Shown: positions 8,489-16,692 of the stretch, one piece after another | Position numbering within the stretch: position 1 is the stretch's first letter | Layout of the letters: each line of letters opens with the position of its first letter | Assembly (NCBI GenBank): GCA_029593915.1 | Contig: CP046147.1 | Coordinates: 1,364,001 to 1,428,000, forward strand | Direction: 5' to 3' | Length of the DNA: 64,000 nt | Source of the DNA: Candidatus Lucifugimonas marina | GTDB taxonomy: Bacteria > Chloroflexota > Dehalococcoidia > Lucifugimonadales > Lucifugimonadaceae | Position numbers and translations under genes: made by a program | The notes under the pieces: generated by a model | The model's database searches: none | What the model was told of the DNA's origin: nothing | The model's input: the letters and a program-made list of their open reading frames with translations, nothing else

Positions 8489-9397
8489 TTATTCGGGGAT
8501 TCCGGCGTCGTTTAGTACGTTTTGTGCTCGGAGTATCACAGGCATATCGATCATTTCGCCGTCAAGAGATATTGATCCGCGACCTTCGGCTTCTGCTTCG
8601 GCAGCGATAGCGAGCACACGTTTAGCTCTATCGATCTCAGCATCGGTTGGCATGAAGACCGATTCAATTATTTCTACTTGAGCAGGGTGTATCGCCAGTT
8701 TGCCTTTGTAGCCGATAGACTTCGCTAGCAGTGCTTCAGCGCGTAATCCTTCTGGATCGGTGAACTTCGTATACGGGGTATCGAGGGCGTGGACCCCGGC
8801 TGCTCTCGCTGCAATCGCCACCACAGATCGTGGGTAGGCTAAACCAGGCTCAATTGCAGTTGTATCTGTTGTATCAGTGTCATCGACTGTTCTGCTGATC
8901 CCCATATCAGCCGAGAAATCTTCTGCCCCGAATGCCGTCCATCTAATTCGTTTGCTTGATCGACAGAGTTGATACGCGTTTATTACTGCTTCGGCAGTCT
9001 CTAGCCACGGCAATACCGTTATCTGGCCAGGAGACACCCCGGCGCGTTGTTCAGCACTTGAGATTATCTGTTCAAGGCGTTCCATCTCTTCGATGTTGCC
9101 GATTTTTCCGATAGATATTCCGACTATGTCGTTTGATGTAACGGCGTTTATGTCATCTTCGGCAAGACCCGATGACATTGAGTTCACTCGAGGGGCGAGC
9201 AATTTTCCTGCTTTAGCAAGTGCAGGGATGTGCTCCGCAACTATTTTTCGTGCGGCAATTTTTTCGCTTGCAGGAACAGAATCTTCAAGATCAGGTATCA
9301 GCCATTTCGTTTCAAATGTGGCTGCCTTCTTGAGCATCTTCGGCTGGTTACCGGGGACGAATAGAAGTGTTCGAGGGTTTTGGATGGTTTCGACCAA
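8489..9397 (-). CDS. CitE-like HpcH/HpaI family CoA-ester lyase (malyl/citramalyl-CoA lyase type)
   Basis: The 302-residue protein is a TIM-barrel lyase. It has the CoA-binding start RTLLFVPG, the PDLEDSV segment, LETAEAV with a metal-binding Glu, and FGAEDFSADMG with the metal-binding Asp, all typical of CitE, malyl-CoA lyase and citramalyl-CoA lyase. The C-terminal AIHPAQVEII segment is also conserved. Start is a TTG at 9397 (no ATG available at the family-typical position). Being first in an operon with MaoC and CaiB proteins, it probably cleaves a C4-C5 hydroxyacyl-CoA to acetyl-CoA plus pyruvate or glyoxylate. No citrate-lyase alpha or acyl-carrier subunit genes are nearby, so classical citrate lyase is unlikely. 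Confidence 0.9.
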   Translation of the reverse strand: MVETIQNPRTLLFVPGNQPKMLKKAATFETKWLIPDLEDSVPASEKIAARKIVAEHIPALAKAGKLLAPRVNSMSSGLAEDDINAVTSNDIVGISIGKIGNIEEMERLEQIISSAEQRAGVSPGQITVLPWLETAEAVINAYQLCRSSKRIRWTAFGAEDFSADMGISRTVDDTDTTDTTAIEPGLAYPRSVVAIAARAAGVHALDTPYTKFTDPEGLRAEALLAKSIGYKGKLAIHPAQVEIIESVFMPTDAEIDRAKRVLAIAAEAEAEGRGSISLDGEMIDMPVILRAQNVLNDAGIPE

Positions 9398-9573
9398 TAC
9401 ATTTATCCGTTGTAGTGATTTGAGCGTTGAGTCAGCCGATCGGAAAGCTGACAGTTGTGAATCATAGTCGCTGATCAGATGCTCAGGTGGTCGTATTTCT
9501 GTCGAAGCTTCTTATACGATTGATTTCTCGACCAAGACTTCGAAGACTGCACGCTGATCAATCTCGACACAAG

Positions 9574-10515
9574 ATGACAACCGTATTTTTACTCGCCGAC
9601 AATTCAGACCCTGTTAGCAATGCTGCTGAATCGCTGCTGAATAAATCAGTCAGCGTTCGTCGCATCTCACTGGAAGAGATTTCTGAGATTGAGTTCGATA
9701 GTTCGAGCGTCCTGTTGATCGATAATGAGATGGCTGATTCACTCGCTGCAGACGCCCTTCCGACATCGGGTCTGATTCAGTTTCTCGGATGCAGTCCATC
9801 GTCGGGTCTACTAAACCACAGTGCGTCTTCTGACACCGTAATTGCGGGAATATCACCGAGCATCGCACCTCGGGTTGCGAACCGCGTGATCGGGTTTACG
9901 GGGCCTCTCAATGTCAAAGTTAAACCTACTTGGGGCATTGTGGGCCTTGGCGAAGTGGGGTGTGAGGTAGTGAGGAAAGTAACTGCGACAGGCAATTCGG
10001 CCGCAATTGCAGACGTGCGCACGCCCCGATCAGGAATATTGGATGAACTAGGAGTGCGGCGAAAATCGTTGGACCTCTTATTGTCGGGTTCAGATGTTAT
10101 TTCTGTTCATGTTCACCAAGGACCTACTGCTACGCCCCTAATTGCCGAGCGTGAAATCAATCTGATGAACTCGGACGCGGTTTTGATAAACACATCGCAC
10201 ACTTCAGTGGTCGATGAGGCAGCTGTTATCTCCGCTTTGGAAAATGGCGGACTGGCTGGATACGCAACCGACTGCCCGGGGGATGTGACTGCTGAAGCAG
10301 ATCAATCTCTCGCTGATCTAGGCAAACTGATCGTGACTACGAACCCATTGACGAACCAGATAGGTGCTGCGCAGCAAATAGCCAAGTTCATCGCGGAAAA
10401 TATCGATTCGTATGCAACTGGCTCGCCGGTGCGAGGCATTTTCCAGCCAGTCGATTTTCCGACTGCTGGCGATCCGAGTTTTTGGTCGTCTCGGATGAGT
10501 CCTCGGCAGGACTAG
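9574..10515 (+). CDS. D-2-hydroxyacid dehydrogenase-like NAD-binding protein lacking the catalytic triad
   Basis: The 313-residue protein has the two-domain fold of D-isomer-specific 2-hydroxyacid dehydrogenases. The Rossmann motif GLGEVG (124-129) is followed by an acidic residue (Asp148) expected to bind the NAD ribose. The catalytic positions are not those of the family: the Arg of the N-x-S-R-G motif is His209 (INTSHTSVVDE), no Glu is present at the usual spot after TDCPGD, and the TPH histidine reads NPL. So a normal Arg-Glu-His dehydrogenase is not expected. I chose the ATG at 9574 (family-like start MTTVFLLAD); the frame extends 29 codons upstream with poor-looking sequence. It is divergent from the CitE operon. 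Confidence 0.8.
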   Translation: MTTVFLLADNSDPVSNAAESLLNKSVSVRRISLEEISEIEFDSSSVLLIDNEMADSLAADALPTSGLIQFLGCSPSSGLLNHSASSDTVIAGISPSIAPRVANRVIGFTGPLNVKVKPTWGIVGLGEVGCEVVRKVTATGNSAAIADVRTPRSGILDELGVRRKSLDLLLSGSDVISVHVHQGPTATPLIAEREINLMNSDAVLINTSHTSVVDEAAVISALENGGLAGYATDCPGDVTAEADQSLADLGKLIVTTNPLTNQIGAAQQIAKFIAENIDSYATGSPVRGIFQPVDFPTAGDPSFWSSRMSPRQD

Positions 10516-10520
10516 TCGAA

Positions 10521-13265
10521 CTAAGTAGCGGTTGTACTCGATTCAATCTTGTCGATGCGAACAGCACAAGCTTTGAACTCAGGCGTTTCAGTAATGAAAT
10601 CGTAGGCGTCTGATGTTAACCGGTTTGTTTGGGTTAGCTCAGGGAATGCAAAGCTCATAAAAATCGTTCCGTGCGGCGATCGGTCGGTGATTTTGATTGG
10701 AACTTCGACCGAGCCGCGCCGAGAACTGACTGTCACAGTTTGACCATCTTTGAGTTCCAACTGCTCGGCATCGTAGGAATTGATCTCTGCGAGTTCGGAT
10801 GGAACCAGTAGTTCAAAGCCTGAAGCACGACCCGTTTGAGTTCCGGTGTGATAGGTCGAGCGGCGCCTACCAGTGGTTAGAACGAGCGGGTATTCCGAAT
10901 CTGTTTGTTCGGCAGGTGGAATGTGATCGACCGGTGCGAAATAACCTGGAAGTCCTGAATCCATTTCGTCTTTGTGTAAATATTGAGTGCCGGGATGGTC
11001 TTCAGTGGGGCAGGGCCATTGGATTCCACCCTCGTTGTCGAGTCGCTCGTAGGAAATTCCACCGAAGAGTGGAGATAGCTGGCGCATTTCGTCCCAAGCA
11101 TCGCTTGCTGACTGCAAATTTTGGTCGATATTAAAACGTGCCATCAAGTCCAAAAGAATGTTGACATCAGTGCGTGATTCGCCGACCGGTTTTATGGCAG
11201 GACGAACCCTCTGAACACGGCGTTCAGAGTTGGCGAATGTACCGTCTGATTCAGCGAATGTCGCCGCCGGTAAAACGACGTCTGCAAGCTTGGCTGTATC
11301 GGTCATGAAGATGTCTTGTACCACGATGAACTCGGTTGCTTCGAGTGCTGCCTGAGCGTGGTTGGTATTGGGATCTGAAACGACAGTGTTTTCGCCCATT
11401 ATGTAGACGCCTTTTACGCGTCCACGCAGCATTTGATCCATCGCTGTTATTTTGGTAATTCCGCGCCGTTTTGGAAGCTCGGCATTCCACGCTTTTTCGA
11501 ACTTTTCACGGACGCCCGGACGTTCGATTTTTTGATAGCCAGGAAGGTCTGTCGGCAGGGCGCCAGAATCGGATGCGCCTTGCACGTTATTTTGGCCTCT
11601 GAGAGGGTTCACGCCGGCATTTGGCTTACCAAAATTCCCGCCGAGCATTCCCAGATTTGCCACTGATTGAACGTTGTGTGATCCACACGAGTGTTCTGTG
11701 ATGCCGAGTGTGTAGCAAATCGCTGCTTTTCCGTTTGCAGCCGCATACTCGCGAGCTGTTGCGATAATTTCCTCTGCTGGAATGCCGCAAATCTCGGCTG
11801 CCAGATCTGGCGTGTACAGCTCGATATGCTTCGCTAATTCATCGAAGCCTTCGGTCCGATTATCGACATAATCTCGATCGATCAGATCTTCTTTGATCAT
11901 CACGTGTGCTAGCGCATTGAAAAGTGGGATATCCGTTCCGATTTTGATCCGAAGATGACGAGTTGCCCACTTCGTGAGTTCGGTCTTGCGAGGGTCGATA
12001 ACGATCAGCTTCGCACCGTTTCGAACGGCGCGTTTCATCCTTAGAGAAATAACCGGGTGAGCTTCGGTCGTGTTCGAACCGGCTACGAGTAAAAGATCAG
12101 TGCCAGCTAACTCTTCAATCGAGTTAGTCATGGCACCCTTGCCAACCATGACCGCCATACCGGCGACCGTTGGAGCGTGTCAGGTGCGGGAACAGTTATC
12201 GATATTGTTGGTACCGATACCTATTCGAGCGAATTTTTGCATCAAGTAGTTCGCTTCGGTGACCGAACGAGCGGATGACCAGCAAACCAACGAATCAGGT
12301 CCGTCTTCATCACGGAATGAGGTGAAACGTTCTGTGATCAGATCGAGCGCTTCGTCCCATGATGCCCGTCTGAATGCACCGTTTTCTTTGATCAGTGGGT
12401 ATTTGAGGCGTTCTTCGCTTTTTACGAACTCCCACGACGCAAATTGGCCTTTCACACAGAGTGAACCTCTACTGGGAGCCGAAAAATCTGGCTCTGTGCC
12501 TTTTAGCTTTCCGTCTTCAGTTAAGAGGTGAATTCCGCAGCCGACTCCACAGTAGGGGCAGACGGTTTTGGTTCGTTCAATATTGTCGGCTTTGGTCTTG
12601 CCTGTAATTTTCTTGTCGGTAAGTGCGCCAGTAGGACAAGTGTTTATGCACTGTCCGCAGAAAGTACACGGAGAATCGAGTAGCTTGTTGTTGAAATATG
12701 AAGCTATCGAGTTCTCTTGCCCACGACCCTCGACGGTAATAGCAGCTGCTTGCTCCCAGTCGTTACATACGTTTGTGCAGCGGAAACACGAGATGCAGTA
12801 GTCGTAGTCACGTTGTATGAACGGATTATCATCGACCGCTTTCTCACGCACCACGAGAGATGGAAATGCATCCCATTTTGCTCCGTACTCTTCGGCGGCA
12901 GTGTGGAGTTCACATTTTTTGAACGATAGGCATTTCGGACAATTTGCCGGAGAGGCAGTTTCCGATAAGAGCAGTTCAAGGATGGTCTTTCGGTATTCAG
13001 TGATCGAATCCGAATGTGTTTCGACCTTCATGGCTTCAGACGAAAATGCTGTGCAGGCGGCTACCTGTTGTTTCTGACCGTCGACTTCGACATCGACCAA
13101 GCACATACGACAAGTACCTTGCGGTCCGATTCGTTCGTCGTAGCAGAGTGTCGGGACGTCAAAGCCTGCAGCGCGAATAGCGTCGAGTACTCGAGATTCG
13201 GTTCCACAACCTATCTCGATTCCGTTTACTTCGACGTTCAGCTTGTTTTTGACTTCAGTGACCAT
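10521..13265 (-). CDS. fdhA: Selenocysteine-containing molybdenum formate dehydrogenase, alpha subunit (in-frame TGA read as Sec362)
   Basis: Two frames separated by one TGA (12180-12182) make a single 914-residue protein. Before the TGA is NIDNCSRT and after it HAPTVAGM, matching the Sec/Cys-His active-site motif of formate dehydrogenases, so residue 362 is read as selenocysteine and His363 is its partner. Domains in order: [2Fe-2S] ferredoxin-like (Cys41, 52, 55, 71); a NuoG-like cluster site (Cys109, 112, 118, with Ser where His is usual); two [4Fe-4S] sites (157/160/163/167 and 200/203/206/210); the molybdopterin-domain [4Fe-4S] (Cys236/239/243/270); then the bis-MGD domain to the C-terminus. 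It oxidises formate to CO2, passing electrons through the iron-sulfur chain, probably cytoplasmic. No beta subunit or selenocysteine machinery is in the window. A SECIS-like hairpin follows the TGA. Confidence 0.92.
12150..12168 (-). promoter_or_regulatory. SECIS-like hairpin downstream of the Sec TGA
   Basis: In the mRNA, 14 bases after the first T of TGA, GGTCGCC pairs with GGCGGTC (five Watson-Crick and two G-U pairs) around the loop GGTAT. The GGU in the apical loop falls on the same codon after UGA as in the E. coli fdhF SECIS, from my memory of that element. It supports SelB-dependent recoding. Confidence 0.75.
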
Positions 13266-13361
13266 GTGGGCAGTTCAGACTCAAGAGAAGATTTCACTGC
13301 GAGTGAATTCGGTTCACGTTCAAATATACCGGAGAGAGTATGCGTACTTGGCAGAACGATA

Positions 13362-13979
13362 TTACGAACGAGACTCGGCACGCACGTCTTTGATTCGGTG
13401 CCAAAGGAACCATGCAACGATCAAAAGGGCAGTTCCTACGATAGGAATATCGAACGGCTTAGATACTTCTCGAATCGAATCGTAGTTCTCTCCGAGCAGG
13501 TATCCACCCCAAGCGAGCCCAAGTGTCCAGGGGAACGCTCCTAAAAAGGTGAATAGCGAGAATCGGGCCACGTTCATTCGAGCAATTCCGGCCGGAATTG
13601 AGATGAAACCTCGAACGCCTGGAATCATCCTGGCAACAAATACCGTCAGTTCACCTCTCGTTTGGAACCAACTGTCGGCTCGTTCGAGATCTTTGTGGGT
13701 GATGAGGATGTACTTCCCATATTTTTCTATGAAAGGACGCCCGCCCGCACGCGAGACGTAGTACTCGGCCAATGATCCGATGAGGCTTCCCACAGCTCCC
13801 CAGAATCCAGCGAGAAATACGTGAGGTACGCCATGCCCTTCGTCTAATACGAGTCGCCAGCCTGCTAAAGGCATGATGATCTCGCTCGGAAGAGGAATGG
13901 CCGTGCTCTCGATCGACATGAGGACGATTACGCCGAACCAGCCCATGAAGTCGTACACGTCGGTCGAAAAGGTGAGCAC
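13362..13979 (-). CDS. DedA-family inner-membrane protein
   Basis: The 205-residue membrane protein has the DedA hallmarks: ESTAIPLPSEIIMPLAG near the N-terminus, GSLIGSLAEYYVSRAGGR, and the FVARMIPGVRGFISIPAG segment with conserved Arg and Pro residues, plus four to five hydrophobic stretches. DedA proteins are implicated in lipid-carrier flipping and membrane homeostasis. The start is a GTG at 13979. The open frame continues upstream to 14102 without an ATG, GTG or TTG, with family-like residues (EALTDLIHVIE), so the true N-terminus may use a rare start or be lost. It lies 96 bases before the formate dehydrogenase gene on the same strand and may be upstream in the same transcript. Confidence 0.88.
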   Translation of the reverse strand: MLTFSTDVYDFMGWFGVIVLMSIESTAIPLPSEIIMPLAGWRLVLDEGHGVPHVFLAGFWGAVGSLIGSLAEYYVSRAGGRPFIEKYGKYILITHKDLERADSWFQTRGELTVFVARMIPGVRGFISIPAGIARMNVARFSLFTFLGAFPWTLGLAWGGYLLGENYDSIREVSKPFDIPIVGTALLIVAWFLWHRIKDVRAESRS

Positions 13980-14525
13980 GAATGTCTCTATGACGTGAAT
14001 TAGATCGGTGAGGGCTTCTATTGAATCGTCTCCGGTTGGTCTCGCGACAGGAACTGTCGGACGGTCGAACGAGTAGGGCGGTGCATCTTTGCAGTCAAAT
14101 CAAACAATCAAAGTGCAAATCGAATCTGAATTCTAGCAGTGCTCCAACTTAGAACAACCGTCGATCGGCACGATATCGCCGGACATGACGGTTGAGCAGT
14201 TTGAACTGACAGATCGACGGAGAGGGCTTTAGGGAGAATCAGGCGGATCCTCTATTCATCACCGACCGAACAAACACTTCTCCGTGGAGCCGTTTGGAAG
14301 GTAGGGGAATAGTTCATGTCATGTCTTACACGCTGTCGTGTGGGGCTGTTCAATCAATGAACATGCCCGGTGCATTTCGCTCACCAATTTGCGCCACCAC
14401 TTCTTCGTCTCACCGGTATGTGCGCCACGAAAATCGCAGTGAATTACGTAAAAATTATGTAACTGGTGCGCAACGTATGCGCCAAATTATCTCCAATACG
14501 AATCAAGAACAAAATCTAGTCACGA

Positions 14526-14538
14526 TATTGTGACAATA
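14526..14538. promoter_or_regulatory. Perfect palindrome TATTGT-G-ACAATA
   Basis: A 13-base inverted repeat with a single central base lies in the AT-rich tract about 60 bases upstream of the promoter. It could be an operator for a dimeric regulator, possibly the small HTH protein encoded downstream. Confidence 0.4.
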
Positions 14539-14584
14539 CAAAATTAGTTTCGAACAAATATAAAAATAAAACAAAATAAAGTCG

Positions 14585-14594
14585 GAACATGTTC
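14585..14594. promoter_or_regulatory. Palindrome GAACATGTTC abutting the -35 box
   Basis: A 10-base perfect palindrome ends immediately before the TTGACT -35 element, an ideal position for a repressor or activator. It resembles GAAC/GTTC-type operators, but the 2-base spacing does not match the LexA boxes I know. Confidence 0.4.
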
Positions 14595-14622
14595 TTGACT
14601 TGTTCGTGCTGTTTTTTATAGT
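14595..14622 (+). promoter_or_regulatory. Sigma-70-like promoter for the small HTH gene
   Basis: TTGACT, 16 bases, then TATAGT. A transcript from about 14630 would have a leader of some 147 bases before the HTH gene. Confidence 0.6.
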
Positions 14623-14776
14623 CTTGATTGGTGTCGTTTCTTAGGTGTCTTAACGGCGGTGTTCGGGGTTAGTTGCGGAAAATTCGTCGCAATCTGTATC
14701 CAAAGCACACTGCTATCTGGCAGGCGAATCACTACATTCTTCCTAGTTACCAAACGCACCTGGACAGGGGACTCGA

Positions 14777-15007
14777 ATGCAAGGCTCGAAAACGAAAAAG
14801 ATGGTTCTCGCTGAACGAAAGTTGAGAAGACCTCTTGAACGTGCGTTACCCGAGATGGTCAACGAAGTAGGGTTGACGGGTGCAGCAAAAAAAATCGGTG
14901 TCAGCAAGGCGACATTGAGCTACTGGTTGCTCAAACTGGGTATCGAAATCCGACGCGTGGCGCTTGCTCCTGGCGAAGAGATTGAGATCAGACGAATCTC
15001 GGGTTGA
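14777..15007 (+). CDS. Small helix-turn-helix DNA-binding protein
   Basis: This 76-residue basic protein has an apparent helix-turn-helix in the middle (LTGAAKKIGVSKATLSYWLLKLGI), followed by a short charged tail. ACAGGGGAC lies just upstream of the ATG as a good ribosome-binding site. It stands alone behind a long regulatory region with palindromes. It may be a small transcription factor or nucleoid-associated regulator. I cannot name a family. The preceding palindromes make autoregulation possible. Confidence 0.75.
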   Translation: MQGSKTKKMVLAERKLRRPLERALPEMVNEVGLTGAAKKIGVSKATLSYWLLKLGIEIRRVALAPGEEIEIRRISG

Positions 15008-15162
15008 TCCCAGATTCTTTCGAAAATCGTCCCATTTCACTCCTGAATCACCGTCCCAATTTGATTGACCGTGTTTCCGGCTGTTGCTAACGTAAATCGA
15101 TGTACGGATTTTTCGTTTGGTATTTCGCTAGTTAGATACCAATTCATTCAAAGGACGAGATA

Positions 15163-15624
15163 GTGCCCGGTAAACGCGTATATCTATTGATGGTGGCTTT
15201 GGTCGCAACTATGTTTGTGATCGTCGCTTGCACAGAAGAAGTAATCCCCACACAGGAGCCAGTTGAATTTCACCCGACTGCTGCCGCTGAAATTGACCGA
15301 CCAGACAGTTCTGGTGATTCCGCACCCGCAGAAGAGGCTCCCGCTGCAACTGGTGGCGACGCCGATGCCGGTAAAAACGCATTTGTTAGTTGCAGCAGCT
15401 GTCACTCAACTGGCGACAACACGGTTGTAGGACCTGGATTACAAGGGATCTACGAGCGAGCTGCAAGCCGAACCTCGCTTAGCGCTGACGAGTACATCGA
15501 AGAGTCGATTCGATACCCCGGTGCCTTCGTAGTTGATTCGTTCCCGGCCGTGATGCCTTCGTTCTCATACTTCAGCGATGAAGATGTAGACAACATGATT
15601 GCCTACTTGAAGACCCTCGAGTAA
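15163..15624 (+). CDS. Membrane-anchored lipoprotein cytochrome c (single heme)
   Basis: The 153-residue product starts at a GTG preceded by AAAGGACGAG. A hydrophobic signal ends at a lipobox-like VIVACT (Cys23), so it is probably lipid-anchored on the outer face of the membrane. An acidic/Ala/Pro linker (about 30-70) leads to a class I cytochrome c domain with heme-binding CSSCH and an axial Met in FPAVMPSF. It is an electron shuttle, possibly to N2O reductase or a terminal oxidase. It is monocistronic, with a TTGACC-N17-TAACGT promoter candidate at 15065-15093 and a strong terminator after it. Confidence 0.87.
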   Translation: MPGKRVYLLMVALVATMFVIVACTEEVIPTQEPVEFHPTAAAEIDRPDSSGDSAPAEEAPAATGGDADAGKNAFVSCSSCHSTGDNTVVGPGLQGIYERAASRTSLSADEYIEESIRYPGAFVVDSFPAVMPSFSYFSDEDVDNMIAYLKTLE

Positions 15625-15651
15625 TCGCACAGTTCAACAAACTGAAACCAA

Positions 15652-15683
15652 AACACCCCGGCATTTGCTGGGGTGTTTTTTTG
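15652..15683 (+). terminator. Intrinsic terminator after cytochrome c gene
   Basis: AACACCCC and GGGGTGTT arms flank a 10-base loop and are followed by seven T. Confidence 0.9.
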
Positions 15684-15723
15684 TTAAACGCTCACGATTT
15701 AATTGAGATTGTAGGAATCTAGG

Positions 15724-16482
15724 CTAACGCCATGTGGCGCCGACGATCGACGCTGCTTGATATCCTGCCCCAAACCCGTTGTCGATGTTCACGACAGATA
15801 CGCCGGGCGCACACGAGTTCATCATTGCCAAGAGGGCCGCAACACCGCCGAGGCTCACTCCGTAGCCGACAGAGGTGGGTAGGGCGATAACAGGGGCCTT
15901 GACGAGTCCTCCGACCACGCTGGGGAGTGCGCCTTCCATTCCTGCGACGACAATTACCACTCTTGCCTCGCCGAGTTCGTCCGCTCGACTGGATAGCCTA
16001 TGTAGCCCAGCTACGCCTACGTCGGTGATGAGGTTTACCTCGCAACCCATCAAAGTAGCAGTGAGAACAGCCTCGCGGGCAACAGGAAGATCGGAAGTTC
16101 CAGCAGCTACTACGGCCACGCCGGGAATAAGATCTGGGTTATCTCGTCGATCCGCCCAAATTGCACGAGGACCCTCTTCCCACACCGCCTCGGGAACCTG
16201 TTTATTAAACAGTTCGAATGCTTCTTCAGAGGATTTTGTGACGAGAACCACACCCGAATGGTCGTAAATACGTGCCGCTATCTCGGCAGTATCTTTTGGT
16301 GTTTTGCTTAGTCCGTATACAACTTCAGGGAATCCAATTCTTTCGGATCGGCTGTGATCCAGAGTTGCAAAATCTAGATCGGGTGCAGGTGTAATTAAGG
16401 TCAGTTCTGATGATGCCTCTTCGGCCGACATCTTTCCATCGGCAACCAGATTAAGCACTTCATTCATTCGGGAATTATTCAT
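15724..16482 (-). CDS. larB: LarB, pyridinium-3,5-biscarboxylate mononucleotide synthase (nickel-pincer cofactor pathway)
   Basis: The 252-residue protein matches LarB, whose C-terminal half resembles PurE. Seen here are an N-terminal helical segment (GKMSAEEA), DHSRSERIGFPEVVYG, and the PurE-like core with AAGTSDLPVAREA, VVAGMEGALPSVVGGL, ALPTSVGYG and the MMNSCAPG end. LarB carboxylates and hydrolyses nicotinate adenine dinucleotide to start synthesis of the nickel-pincer cofactor of lactate racemase and relatives. No larA, larC or larE is in the window, so it is separated from its usual partners here. It is convergent with the cytochrome c gene and divergent from dnaN. Confidence 0.92.
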   Translation of the reverse strand: MNNSRMNEVLNLVADGKMSAEEASSELTLITPAPDLDFATLDHSRSERIGFPEVVYGLSKTPKDTAEIAARIYDHSGVVLVTKSSEEAFELFNKQVPEAVWEEGPRAIWADRRDNPDLIPGVAVVAAGTSDLPVAREAVLTATLMGCEVNLITDVGVAGLHRLSSRADELGEARVVIVVAGMEGALPSVVGGLVKAPVIALPTSVGYGVSLGGVAALLAMMNSCAPGVSVVNIDNGFGAGYQAASIVGATWR

Positions 16483-16604
16483 GAATAGTGGAGGATGAGT
16501 TTCCAGACTCGATTGAGCTAAATTTTCTCTACAAATATGCAGCGTGCATTCTAACCGTGAATTTGAGAATCGCTAAAATTTCACGCAAACAGCGTCACGT
16601 CAAA

Positions 16605-16634
16605 TTGACCAAACGTTGTGGTCGTACCTATACT
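16605..16634 (+). promoter_or_regulatory. Sigma-70-like promoter of dnaN
   Basis: TTGACC, 18 bases, then TATACT, about 60 bases upstream of the dnaN ATG. Confidence 0.6.
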
Positions 16635-16692
16635 GCGACCCCCTATATTGTGGAATTGCGTTTAGGTTGAAGTGAGCAACAAGAGGATCAGT

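Larger units (their letters stand above)
13980..14776. other. Long AT-rich intergenic region with palindromes and repeated TGCGCCA boxes
   Basis: I see no convincing gene here; the one plus-strand frame at 14294-14533 has no recognisable features. The region holds TGCGCCA copies at 14390, 14421 and 14478 (and TGCGCAA at 14467), an AT-rich tract at 14500-14590, two palindromes, and a sigma-70-like promoter reading toward the small HTH gene. Confidence 0.6.

Noticed and set aside
8489..9397. Citrate lyase beta subunit
   Set aside because: No citF/citD/citX/citG partners nearby; the MaoC and CaiB neighbours point to a CoA-ester lyase.
12180..12182. TGA splitting the formate dehydrogenase as a pseudogene or two separate genes
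   Set aside because: Both halves keep all motifs, the stop falls exactly on the Sec/Cys position and a SECIS-like hairpin follows.
14294..14533. 79-codon frame as a gene
   Set aside because: No RBS, no recognisable sequence features, and it covers the repeated boxes.
14585..14594. LexA (SOS) box
   Set aside because: GAAC and GTTC are 2 bases apart, not 4 as in the Gram-positive SOS box; I list it only as an operator-like palindrome.
16483..16692. Replication origin next to dnaN
   Set aside because: No cluster of DnaA boxes and no dnaA; the gap is 210 bases with an ordinary promoter.
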